Part shown: positions 13,860 through 22,606 of the stretch, in pieces
Position numbering within the stretch: the stretch's first letter is position 1
Layout of the letters: every line of letters begins with the position of its first letter
NCBI RefSeq assembly: GCF_034190915.1
Contig: NW_026947501.1
Span: 1,240,001-1,304,000, forward strand
DNA from: Cavia porcellus
Lineage: Eukaryota; Chordata; Mammalia; Rodentia; Caviidae
Reading direction: 5' to 3'
Length of the DNA: 64,000 bases
Translations under genes and position numbers: made by a program
The notes under the pieces: model-generated
Told to the model about the DNA's origin: nothing
The model's database searches: none
The model's input: only the letters and a program-made list of their open reading frames with translations

Positions 13860-14110
13860 AGTGTTAGTGCTAAGCTTCGGGTTACGGTTAGGGTTAGGGT
13901 TTTCAATAGGTTTAGGGTTAATTTTAGGAGTAGCGTTAGGTTTAGTATTCAAGTTAGTATTAGGGTAGGGTTAGGGTTATGGTTAGGGTTAGGGTTTTCG
14001 ATTAGTGTTAGGGTTAAAGCTGGGTTAGGGTTAGTTTTAAGGTTAGGTTTAGGGTTAGAGTTAGGATTTGGTCGTAGGGTGAGGGTTACATTTAGTTTTA
14101 GGTTTAGGTT
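13860..14110 (+). repeat. Higher-order copy paired with 15620-15870
   Basis: The segment shares an ordered series of rare words with 15620-15870: AATAGGTTTAGGGTTA (13905 versus 15665), GGAGTAG or GGGGTAG, a TATTCA step, GATTAGTGTTAGGGTTAA, AGTTTTAAGGTTAGG and then a 'gtcgtagggtga' versus 'gtcatagggtga' word. The offset is 1760 bp, matching other block A spacings. Divergence is moderate, with both substitutions and hexamer indels. A weaker third relative lies near 9980-10160. Confidence 0.65.
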
Positions 14111-15619
14111 TAGGTTTGGGTTAGGGTTAGAGGTTAGAAGTTCGGGTTAAGGTTAGGTTTAGGGTTAATGTTAGGGTTAGAGGTTTGGGTTCGGGTCAGG
14201 GTTAGGTTTAGGGTTAGTGTTAGTGTTAGCCTCAGTTTTCTGATTAGGGTTAGGGTTAGTGCTAGCTTTATGGGTAAGCTTAGGGGTTAGGTTTTAGGGA
14301 TAGGGTTATGGTTATGTTTAATGTTAATGTTCATGTTAGGATTAATTTTAGGGTTAGCGTTAGGGTTTAGGTTTAGGGTTAGGGTTACGGTTAAGGTTTG
14401 AGTTAGGGTTAGGTTTAGGTTTAGGTGTTACGTGTTAGAGATAGTGTTAGGGTTATGATTCAGCTTATGGTTAGGGTTAGGGTTATTATTAGGTTTAGGG
14501 TTAGGCTTAAGGTTAGCTTTAGGTTTAAGTTTAGGGTTAGGGCTTAGGTGTTTCAGATAGGGTTACGGTTAGTGTTAGTGTTAAGGTTTGGCTTAGGGTT
14601 ACGTTTAGGGTTAGCTTTAGGGTTAGGGTTAGACTTTAGTGTTAGGGTTAGCATTTAGTGTTAGGGTTAGGGTTACCTTTAGGTTTAGGTTTAGGTTTAG
14701 GGTTACGGTTAGATTTAGGTTTAGAGGTTATGGTTAGGGTTAGGGTTAGGTCTAGCTTTAGGATTAAGGTTAGCATTAGTTTTCGGGTTAGGGTTAGGGT
14801 TAGTGCTAGTTTTAGGGGTAGGCTTAGGCGTTAGGTGTTAGGGATAGGGTTATAGTTAGGGTTAAGTTTAATGTTAGGGTTAGGGTTAATTTTAGGTTTA
14901 GGGTTAGGATTTAGGGTTATGAATAAGGTTATGGTTAGGTTTAGGGTTGGGGTTAGGCTTCGGGTTAGGGTTAGAGGTTAGGGTTAGGGTTAGGGTTAGG
15001 ATTTGGCTTAGGTTTAGTATTTGGGTAGGGTTACAGTTAGCGTTTAGGGTTAGGATTAGTATTAGGGTTAGGTTTCTGGTTAGTGTAATGGGTAGAAGCT
15101 AGCTTTAGTTTTAGAGTTAGGGTTAGGGTGAGAGTTTAGCATTAGGGTTAGGGTTAGGGTTAGGGCTTAGGGTTAGGTTTATGGTTAGGTTTATGTTTAG
15201 GTCTAAGGGTTAGGGTTAGGTTTAGAGGTTATGATTATGGTTAGGGTTAGTTTTAGGTGTTAGTTGTTAGGTATAGGGTCAGTGTTAGGTTCAGATTATG
15301 GTTAGGTTTATGGTTACGATTAACTTTAGGTTTGGTGTTAGGGTAAGCGTTAGGGTTAGGGTAAGAGATTGGGTTAGGGTTAGATTTTGGTTTATGGTTA
15401 GGGTTTAGATGTTAAGGATATGGTTATGGTTATGGGTAGCATTACGGTTAGAGTTACAGTTTCATTTAGGTTTATGGCTGTGTTAGTGTTAATGTTCGGG
15501 TTAGGGTTAGGAATTATGGTTAGTGTTAGGTTTGGGTTAGGGTTAGGTTTATTTGTTAGTTTTAAAGTTAGGGTTAGGGTTACAGTAAGTGTTTGGTTTA
15601 GGCTTTCTTATTAGTGTTA

Positions 15620-15870
15620 GTGTTTGGCTTAAGGTTAGGGTTATGGTTAGGGAATAGGGTTTTGAATAGGTTTAGGGTTAGTTTTAGGGGTAGTGTTAGG
15701 TTTATTATTCAGGTTAGTATTAGGGTTAGGGTTAGGGTTCAGATTAGTGTTAGGGTTAAGGTTAGGGTTAGGGTTAGTTTTAAGGTTAGGTTTAGGGTTA
15801 GAGTTAGGGTTTAGTCATAGGGTGAAGGTTAAGTTTAGGTTTAGGTTTAGGTTTATGTTAGGGTTAGGGT
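15620..15870 (+). repeat. Higher-order copy paired with 13860-14110
   Basis: Counterpart of the segment 1760 bp upstream, with the same word order and scattered differences. Downstream the correspondence continues through the CTCAGTTTTC word (about 15980 versus 14231) and the 'taagcttaggggttaggt' word (about 16026 versus 14277), so the homologous block is well over 400 bp long. Confidence 0.65.
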
Positions 15871-18800
15871 TAGAGTTTAGAGGTTAGGGTTAAGGTTAGG
15901 TTTAGGTTTAGGGTTCGGGTTAGGGTTAGAGTTTTGGGTTCAGGTCAGGGTTAGGTTTAGGGTTAGGGTTAGTGTTAGTCTCAGTTTTCTGGGTAGGGTT
16001 AGGTTTAGTGCTATGTTTATGGGTAAGCTTAGGGGTTAGGTGTTAGAGATAGGGTTATGGTTAGGGTTAAGCTTAATGTTAGGGTTAATTTTAGGTTTAG
16101 CTTTAGGGTTTAGGGTTAGGGATAGGGTTACGCTTAGGGTTAGGGTCAGGGTTATGTTTAGGGTTAGGGTTAGTATTAGGATTAGGGCTAGGGATAGGCT
16201 TAGTGATATTGTTAGGGTTAGGGATACTTTAGGGTTATTATTAAGTTTTGGATTAGGTTTAGGTTTAGGGTTAGGGTTTGGGATAGTGTTAAGTTTAGGA
16301 TTATTGTTAGGGTTAGTGTTAGAGGTTAGGATTAGGGTTAGGGTTAGCGTTAGGCTTAGGTTTAGGTTTAGGATTAGCATTAGGATTAGTGTTAGGGTTA
16401 GGGTCTCGGTTGGGGTTTGAGTTAGGGTTTGAGGTAGGTTTAGGTGTTAAGTGTTAGAGATAGTGTTAGGGTTTTTCTTCAGGTTATGGTTACGGTTAGT
16501 GTTATTATTAGGTTTAGGGTTAGGCTAAGGTTAGCTTTAGGTCTAGGGTTAGGTTTAGGGCTTAGCTGTTACGGATAGGGTTAGGGTTAGGGGGTAGGGT
16601 TAAGTTTTGGGTTAGCATTAGGCTTAGGGTTAGCTTTAGCGTTAGGGTTAGCGTTTAGTTTAAGGTTAGAGTTACATTTACTTTTAGGTTTAGCGTTAGT
16701 GTTATAAGTTATGGTTAGGGTTAGGGTTAGTTTTATAGTTAGGGTTAGTGTTAGCATTAGTTTTTGGGTTAGGGTTAGTGCTAGGTTTATGGGTAGTCTT
16801 ATGGGTTACGTGTTAGGGATAGGTTTATGGTTAGGGTTAAGGTTAATGTTATTGTTAGGGTTAATTTTATGGTTACGGTTAGGATTCAGGGTTAGGGATA
16901 CGGTTACGGTTCAGTTTAGGTTTAGGTTTATGGTTAGGCTTAAGGTTAGGTTTAGATGTTAGGGTTAGTGTTACGGTTACAAGTAGGGTTAGGGTAGGTT
17001 CACGGTTAGCATTTACGATTAGGGTTAGTGTTAGGGTTAGGTTTCCGGTTAGGGTTTTGGAAAGAATTTAGAGTTAGTTTTAGGGTTATGTTTAGGGGGA
17101 GAATTTAGCATTGGGGTTAGGGTTAGGTTTTGGGTTAGTGTTAGGGTTAGGGTTAGGGCTTATGGTTAGGTTTAGGATTATGTTTATTTTTAGGTTTAAG
17201 GGTTAGGGTTAGGTTTAGAGTTTAGGATTATGGTTAGGGTTAGGTTTATGTTAGGGTTAGGTTTAGGTGTTTGTTGTTAGGTATAGGGTCACTGTTAGGC
17301 TTCGGATTATGGTTGGTTTATGGTTACGATTAGCTTTATGTTTGGTGTTAGGTTAGAGTTAGGGTTAGGGTTAGGGTTAGAGTTAGAGTTTGGGTTAGAT
17401 TTTCCTTTAGGGTTAGGGTTTAGTTGATAAGGATATGGTTAGGATTATAGGTAGCATTACGGTTAGGGTTAGGGTTTCATTTAGGTTTATGGCTGGGTTA
17501 GTGTTAGCGTTTGGGTTAGGTTTAAGGATTAGGGTTAGTGTTAGGGTTTGGGTTAGGGTTAGGTTTATGGGTTAGTTTTACGGTTGGGTTCGAGTTACAG
17601 TAAGTGTTAGGGTTAGGCTTTCTTAAGTGTTAAGCTCAGTATTAGGATTATGGTTAGGGATAGGTTTAGAATTAGGGTTAGGATTATTGTTAGGGTTAGT
17701 GTTATGTTTAGGGTTAGGGTTAGGGATAGGGTTAGGGTTAGGGGTTACTGTTAAAGTTAGATTTAGGGTTAGGTGTGAGGGTGAGGGTTAGGGTTAGTTT
17801 AGGGTTCCTGATAGGGTTAAGTTTAGGTTTATGGGTTAGTGTTAGAGTTAGCGTTAGGGTTAGGGGTTAGGGTGAGGGTTAGGGTTAGGATTAGGGTTAG
17901 TGTTAGGATTAGAAGATTATGGTTAGAGTTAGTGTGAGGGTTACGTTTAGGGTTATTGTTAGGTTTATATTTAGGGTTAGGGTTAGGGTTAGGGTTACGT
18001 TTAGGGTTAGGTTTAGGTTTAGGGTTAGGGTTAGTCTTATGGTTAGGGTTAGTGTTAGGGTTTGGGTTAAACTGTGTTAAGGTAAGGGTTAGGGTTAGGG
18101 TTAGGTTTGGGGTTAGGGTTAGGCTTAGTTTTAGGGTTAGGGTTAGGATTATTGTTTAGGGTTAGGGTTAGAGTTAGGGTTAGGGTTAGGGTTAGTGTTA
18201 AGATTAGTGTTAAGTTTAGTGTTAGTTGTTAGGGTTAGGTTTAGTTTTAGATTTAGGGTTAAAGATTAGTGTTAGGGTTAGTTTTTGTGTAAGGGTTAGG
18301 GCTTAGGGTTAGGGTTAGGGTTAGGTTTAGTGCTTAGCATTAGTGTTAGTGTTAGGGGTTAGGGTTAGGGTTATGGTTAGTGTTAGGGTAATGGTTAGTG
18401 GTTAGTGTTAGGGTTAGGGTTATGGTTAGGTTTAGGGTTAGGGTTAGGTTTAGAAGTATGGTTTGGTGTTAGGGTAAGTATTAGGGTTACGGTTAGATTT
18501 AGGATGTTAATTAAGGATAAAGTTAGGCTTAGTGTTAGGTTTAGTGTTAGTGTTAGGGTTAGTGTTAGGATAAGTGTTAGGGTTAGCGTTTGCTTTAGCG
18601 TTAGGGTCAGGATTACAGTTAGGTTAGGGTTTAGGTGTTACCAATAGGGTTAGGGTTAGTGTTAGGGTGAGGGTTAGTGTTAGGTTAGGCTTAGGACTAG
18701 GGAAAGGGTTAGGATTAGGTTTTGACGTTAGGGTTAGGCTTAGGTTGAGGTTTAGCTTTAGGGTTAGGTTTAGGGTTAGGGTTAGAAGTTAGCGTAATGG

Positions 18801-19399
18801 TTAGCGTTAGAGTTATGTTTAGGATTAGGGTTTCGTGTTAGGGTTAGTGTTAGGGTTAGTTTGTGTTTTAGGGTAACGGTTGGGGTAGGGTTCCAAGATA
18901 GGTTTAGTTTTGGGTTTAGGGTTAGGGTAAAGGTGAGAGTTAATGTTGGAGGTTAGTGTGCGTTTTACTGTTATGGTTGGGGTTAGGGTTAGTGTTAGGG
19001 ATAGGGTTTGGTTTATAGGTTAGTGTCAGTGTTAGAGTACTTTTACAGTTAGAGTTAGGGTTAGGTTTATGGTTAGCTTTAGGATTAAGATTAGGGTTAG
19101 AGGTTAGTGTTAAGTTTAGGGTTAGTGTTAGGTTTAGGTTTAGGGTTAGCGTTACGGTTAGACAGGGTTAGAGTTAGGGTTAGGGTTAGGAATCGGGTTA
19201 GGGTTAGGAGTAGTGTTAATTTTAGGGTTAGGTTTATGATTAGGGTTTGGTGTTAGGGCTTAGGGTTAGGGTTAGGTTTAGGGTTAGAGTGTTAGTGTTA
19301 GTGTTAGTGTTAGAGTTAGAGTTTAGGGTTAGGTTAAATGTTAGGTTTATGGTTAGTGTTCGGGTTTGGATTAGTTTTAGGGTTAAAGGTTAGGCTTAT

Positions 19400-20760
19400 G
19401 GTTAGGTTATGGTTAGATTTAGGGTTACACTTAGAGTTTGGTGTTAGTGGTAATGTAAGGGTTAAGGTTAGTGTTAGGATTATGGTTAGGTTTACGGTTA
19501 TAATTATGGGTTAGTGTTAGGGGTAGTGTAAGTTTTAGGCTTAGGATTAGGGTTAGACTTGTGGCTTATTGTTAGGGTTAGGGTGATGATTAGAGTTAGG
19601 GTTAGGGTTAGGGTTACATTTAGGTTTAAGGGTAGGGTTAGATGTTAGTTTTAAGGTTAGCGTTAAGGTTAGAGTTAGGGTTAGACAAGTTTCGAATTAG
19701 GGTTAGGGTTAGGGTTAGGGTTTGTGTGAGGTTGAGGTTTAGGATTAGGGTTTGGCATTATGTGTTAGGATTAGGGTTAGGGTTAGGGTTAATGTTAGAT
19801 TTATGGTTAGTGTTAGAGGGTTAGGGTGAGGGTTAGGTTTAGAGGGTTAGTGTTAGGGTTAAGGTTATTTTTAGAGTTTATGGTTAGGGTTAGAGTTAGG
19901 GTTAGGCTTAGGGTTAAAGGTTATGGTTAGGGTTAGGGTTAGGTTTAGGCTTAGGCTTAGGATTATAGGATTAGGGTTATGTTTAGGGTTAGGGTTAGAG
20001 ATAGGGTTAGGGTTAGGGTTAGGGTTAAAGTTAGGGCTACTGTTAGTGTTAGGGTTAGGCTTTAGGTTTAGGGTTAGAGTTAAAGTTTATGGTTACTGTT
20101 AGTGTTAGGTTTAGGCCTTAGGTTTAGGGTTAGGGTTAGGATTAGTGTTAGGGTAAGTGTTAGGGTTAGTGTTAGGTTTAAGGCTTAGTGTTTGCATTGG
20201 GGTTAGGGATTAGGGTTATGGTTATCTTTAGGGTTAGGTTATGGTTAGGGGTTAGTGTTATGATTAGTTTTAGTGTTATAGTTATGTTTAGGGTTAGGGT
20301 TATTGTTAGAAGTTTGGTTTAGTGTTAGGGTTAATGTTAGTGTTAGTGTTTGGGTAGGGATAGGGTTAGGGATAGGCTTAGTGTTAGGGTTAGGGTTTGG
20401 GTGATTTTTACAGGTTAATGTTAGATTTAGCGTTAGGGCTATGATTAGGGTTAGAGTTAGGGTTATGGTTAGGCTTAGAGGTTACAGTTACGATTAGGGT
20501 TAGGGTTACAGGTAATGGTTATGTTTAGGGTTAAGGTTATGGTTAAGGTTAGGGTTAGGTGTAGGCTTACATTCAGAGGATTAGGGTTAGATTTAGGGTA
20601 GGAGTTAGGGTTAGGGTTAGAGGTTAGGGATAGGGTTTATGTTAGTGTTAGGGTTAGAGCTTAGGGTTAGGGCTTAGGGTTAGGGTAAGGGATTGGTTTA
20701 GGGCTTAGGGTAAGTGTTAGGGTTAGGGGTTTGGGTTACGGTTATGGTTAGTGTTAAGGT
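19400..20760 (+). repeat. Higher-order duplicate, copy without the SINE
   Basis: This segment of about 1.36 kb aligns by eye with 22040-23430. Shared ordered landmarks include TATGGGTTAGTGTTAGGGG (19505), AGACAAGTTT (19683), TTGGCATTATGTGTTAGGA (about 19752), GAGGGTTAGTGTTAG (19842), GATTATAGGATTAGGGTTA (about 19970), GTTAGAAGTTTGGTTTAGTG (about 20308), a TTTGGGTGAT...ACAGGTTA step (about 20396) and GGTAATGGTTATGTTTAGG (about 20510). Upstream landmarks are offset by 2616-2617 bp and downstream ones by about 2.75 kb or slightly less, the step being caused by the SINE plus its target duplication in the other copy. End points are approximate. Confidence 0.75.
19842..19856 (+). other. Paralogous empty site of the SINE insertion
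   Basis: The 15 bp word GAGGGTTAGTGTTAG occurs once here, followed by GGGTTAAGGTTAT and AGAGTTTATGG. In the partner copy the same word appears twice, flanking the SINE, followed by related sequence that also reaches AGAGTTTATGG. This copy therefore shows the pre-insertion arrangement and supports the insertion boundaries at 22473 and 22591. Confidence 0.75.
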
Positions 20761-21203
20761 TAGCGTTAGGGTTAGGGGATGGGTTAGGGGTTAGGGTTGC
20801 GTTAGGTTTAGCGTTAGGATTGGGTTTAGGGTTAGGCTTAATGTTAGTTTTAGAGTTAGTGTTAGGTTTAGGGTTAGTGGTATGGATTAGTGTTAGGGGT
20901 AGTGTTAGTGTTATGGTTAGTGTTAGGGTTATGGTTAGGGTTAGGGTTTCGTTTTAGGGTTACGGTTAGGGTTAAGGTTAGGTTTAAAGTTAAGTTTAGT
21001 GTTAGGGATAGGGATAGGGTAAGGTTTAGTGTTAGTGTTAGGGTTAGGTTTAGATTTAGGTTTAGGATTAGGGTTAGGATTAGTCTAACGGTTAGGCCCA
21101 GGGTAAGGGTTAGGATTAGAGGTTAGGGTTAGGTTTAGGGTTAGGGTTAGGTTTAGGGTTAGGGTTAGAGCATTAGGGTTAGTATTAGGATTAGGATTAG
21201 AGG

Positions 21204-21239
21204 TTAGGGTTAGGGTTAGGGTTAGGGTTAGGGTTAGGG
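21204..21239 (+). repeat. Perfect TTAGGG tract, 6 repeats
   Basis: Six uninterrupted canonical hexamers, ending where TTAGTTTT begins. It is among the longest perfect runs in the window and has more than the four G3 runs needed to form a G-quadruplex on the + strand. Confidence 0.9.
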
Positions 21240-21654
21240 TTAGTTTTATGGTTAGGGTTTTCTTTTGGGTTAGATGTTCAGCTGATGGTTAGGGTTAGGG
21301 TTAGGGTTAGGGTTAAATTTTATGGTTCCTGTTAGTGTTATAGTAAGGATTTGGGTTAGGGTTAGGGTTAGTGATAGAGTTACAGGTTAGGGGTAGGTTT
21401 AGGTTTAGGCTTAGGATTACGGTTAGGGTTAGGATTAGGGTTAGGGATTAGGTTTAGGGTTAGGGTTCAGTTTAGGGTTAGGGTTATACTTAGGGATAGT
21501 GTTAGGTTTAGAGTTAGGGTTAAGTGTTATGGTTAATGTTAGGGTTAGCATTAGAGTTAGAGGTTAGGTGAAGTTTTAGGGTCAGGGTTAGGGTTATGTT
21601 TAGGATTATGGTTCGATTTTACGGTCAGGGTTAGCGTGAGGTATAGGGTTATGG

Positions 21655-21696
21655 TTAGGGTTAGGGTTAGGGTTAGGGTTAGGGTTAGGGTTAGGG
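21655..21696 (+). repeat. Perfect TTAGGG tract, 7 repeats (longest found)
   Basis: Seven uninterrupted canonical hexamers (42 bp) follow TATGG and end at TTCGGATTATG. This is the longest perfect run I noticed. It is far below the length of a telomere tract, which argues that the window is interstitial or satellite DNA rather than the terminal array. Confidence 0.88.
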
Positions 21697-22457
21697 TTCG
21701 GATTATGTTTAGATGTTAGCGTTAGATTTGGAGTTAGTGTCATAATTATGATTAGTGTTAGGGTTAGGCTTAGAGGTTAGAGTTAGGGTTAGTGTTTGGT
21801 TTGAAGCTTAGGTTTAGGGTTAGGGTTAGGGATTGGGTAAGGTTTAGGGTTAGGGTTAGGGTTAGGGTTAGTTTTAGATTTAGGATTAGGGTTAGTGTTA
21901 CGGTTCGGGTCAGTGTTATGGTTAGTGTTAGGGTTAGGGTTAAGTTTAGGATTAAGGTTAGGTTTAGAAGTTATTTTTAGGGTTGGGGGTTAAGGTTAGG
22001 TTTAGGTTTAGACAAGTTTTGGATTAGGTTTGGGGTTTGGATTGGGCTTAGGGTTAGGGTTAGAGTTAGGGTTACAGTTAGAGTTTAGTGTTAGCGTTAG
22101 TGTTAGGGTTAGGGTTAGAAGTATGGGTTAGTGTTAGGGGTAGTGTAAGTATTAGGGTTAGGATTAGGGTTAGGTTTGTGGCTTATGGTTAGGGTTAGGG
22201 TTATGGTTAGAGTTAGGGTTAGGGTTATGGTTAAGTTTAAGTTTCAAGTAGGGTTAGAGGTTAGTTTTAAGTTTAGCGTTAAGGTTACAGTTAGGGTTAG
22301 ACAAGTTTTGAATTAGGGTTAGGGTTAGTATTGGTGTTAGGGTTATGTTTAGTGTGAGTTTTAGGCTTAGGTATAGGATTAAGGTTTGGCATTATGTGTT
22401 AGGATTAGGGATAGGGTTAGGGTTAGTGTTAGAGGGTTAGGGTTAGGGTTAGAGTTA

Positions 22458-22472
22458 GAGGGTTAGTGTTAG
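22458..22472 (+). repeat. Left target-site duplication of the SINE
   Basis: The word GAGGGTTAGTGTTAG directly precedes the T-rich tail of the minus-strand SINE. It is identical over 15 bp to 22592-22606. The bases just outside (A at 22457 versus C at 22591; C at 22473 versus G at 22607) do not match, so 15 bp is the full length. Confidence 0.95.
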
Positions 22473-22516
22473 CTTTTTCTTTTTTTTTTTTTGTCTTTTT
22501 TTTTTTCATTTTTATT
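22473..22516 (-). repeat. A-rich tail of the SINE
   Basis: On + this is a T-rich stretch with single C or G interruptions. On - it is an interrupted poly(A) tail, including runs of 12 or more A. The long A runs are what retrotransposition leaves at the 3' end and they usually shorten with age, which fits a recent insertion. Confidence 0.9.
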
Positions 22517-22524
22517 GGTACCAG

Positions 22525-22533
22525 GGATCGAAC
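22525..22533 (-). promoter_or_regulatory. RNA polymerase III B box in the SINE
   Basis: On the minus strand this reads GTTCGATCC and matches the tRNA B box consensus GWTCRANNC. It lies 34 nt downstream of the A box, normal spacing for an internal tRNA-type promoter. Whether the copy is transcribed inside this heterochromatin-like satellite cannot be seen. Confidence 0.88.
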
Positions 22534-22567
22534 TCACGACTGCCTGCTTGCAAGGCAGGCGCTTATG

Positions 22568-22578
22568 CCGCTGAGCTA
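22568..22578 (-). promoter_or_regulatory. RNA polymerase III A box in the SINE
   Basis: On the minus strand this reads TAGCTCAGCGG and matches the A box consensus TRGYNNARNGG exactly. It begins 14 nt from the SINE 5' end, where the A box sits in ID-type elements. Confidence 0.88.
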
Positions 22579-22591
22579 AATCCCCAGCCCC

Positions 22592-22606
22592 GAGGGTTAG
22601 TGTTAG
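22592..22606 (+). repeat. Right target-site duplication of the SINE
   Basis: The word GAGGGTTAGTGTTAG directly follows the end of the SINE body and is identical to 22458-22472. The satellite continues without loss on this side. Confidence 0.95.

Larger units (their letters stand above)
1..18200 (+). repeat. Block A: degenerate TTAGGG satellite with about 1.7-2.0 kb higher-order repeats
   Basis: The block is made of TTAGGG and single-substitution or single-indel variants, G-rich strand on + throughout. Perfect hexamer runs are short, so this is old degenerate satellite rather than active telomere. Rare words recur with diverged but recognisable context. The word AAGGATATGG, followed by a TTTCATTTAGG or TTTTGTTTAGG stretch and then GATGGGTTAG, starts near 2532, 4139, 9337, 11001, 11474, 13237, 15414 and 17429. 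Several gaps are near 1.66-2.0 kb (9337 to 11001, 11474 to 13237, 15414 to 17429). The word CTCAGTTTTC lies near 10521, 14231 and 15980. A second pattern in 5.4-9.0 kb pairs GGCTTAGAGGTTA with AAAGCTTAGG or AAATCTTAG (near 5510, 6845, 8225, 8445 and 8950). No gene is visible. The right boundary is approximate and was placed where block A marker words stop. Confidence 0.85.
22473..22591 (-). mobile_element. ID-like tRNA-derived SINE (rodent)
   Basis: This is a complete, probably young SINE inserted into the satellite. Read on the minus strand it begins GGGGCTGGGGATTTAGCTC, has a 75 nt tRNA-like body (22517-22591), then an A-rich tail of 44 nt with AATAAAAATG and GAC interruptions. The body holds an RNA polymerase III A box (TAGCTCAGCGG) and B box (GTTCGATCC). 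A perfect 6 bp anticodon stem encloses a 7 nt loop CTTGCAA, giving a UGC anticodon as in tRNA-Ala. The start GGGGCTGGGG and tRNA-Ala resemblance are typical of the rodent ID/BC1 family, which is moved by LINE-1 proteins. The CGGCATAAGCG segment and GGTACC end differ from the rat/mouse ID consensus as I recall it, suggesting a lineage-specific subfamily, perhaps hystricognath. It encodes no protein. Perfect 15 bp target duplications flank it. Confidence 0.9.

Noticed and set aside
16036..16380. Minus-strand open frames of NPNP and TLTL type, including this 114-codon one
   Set aside because: (CCCTAA)n gives PN and LT dipeptides in two frames and TAA in the third. These overlap + strand frames of the same artefactual kind and carry no protein signature.
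22517..22591. Functional tRNA-Ala(UGC) gene on the minus strand
   Set aside because: The anticodon stem-loop and A/B boxes are tRNA-like, but the 5' GGGGCTGGGG, the A-rich tail and the flanking target duplication mark it as a SINE. It is not a tRNA gene.
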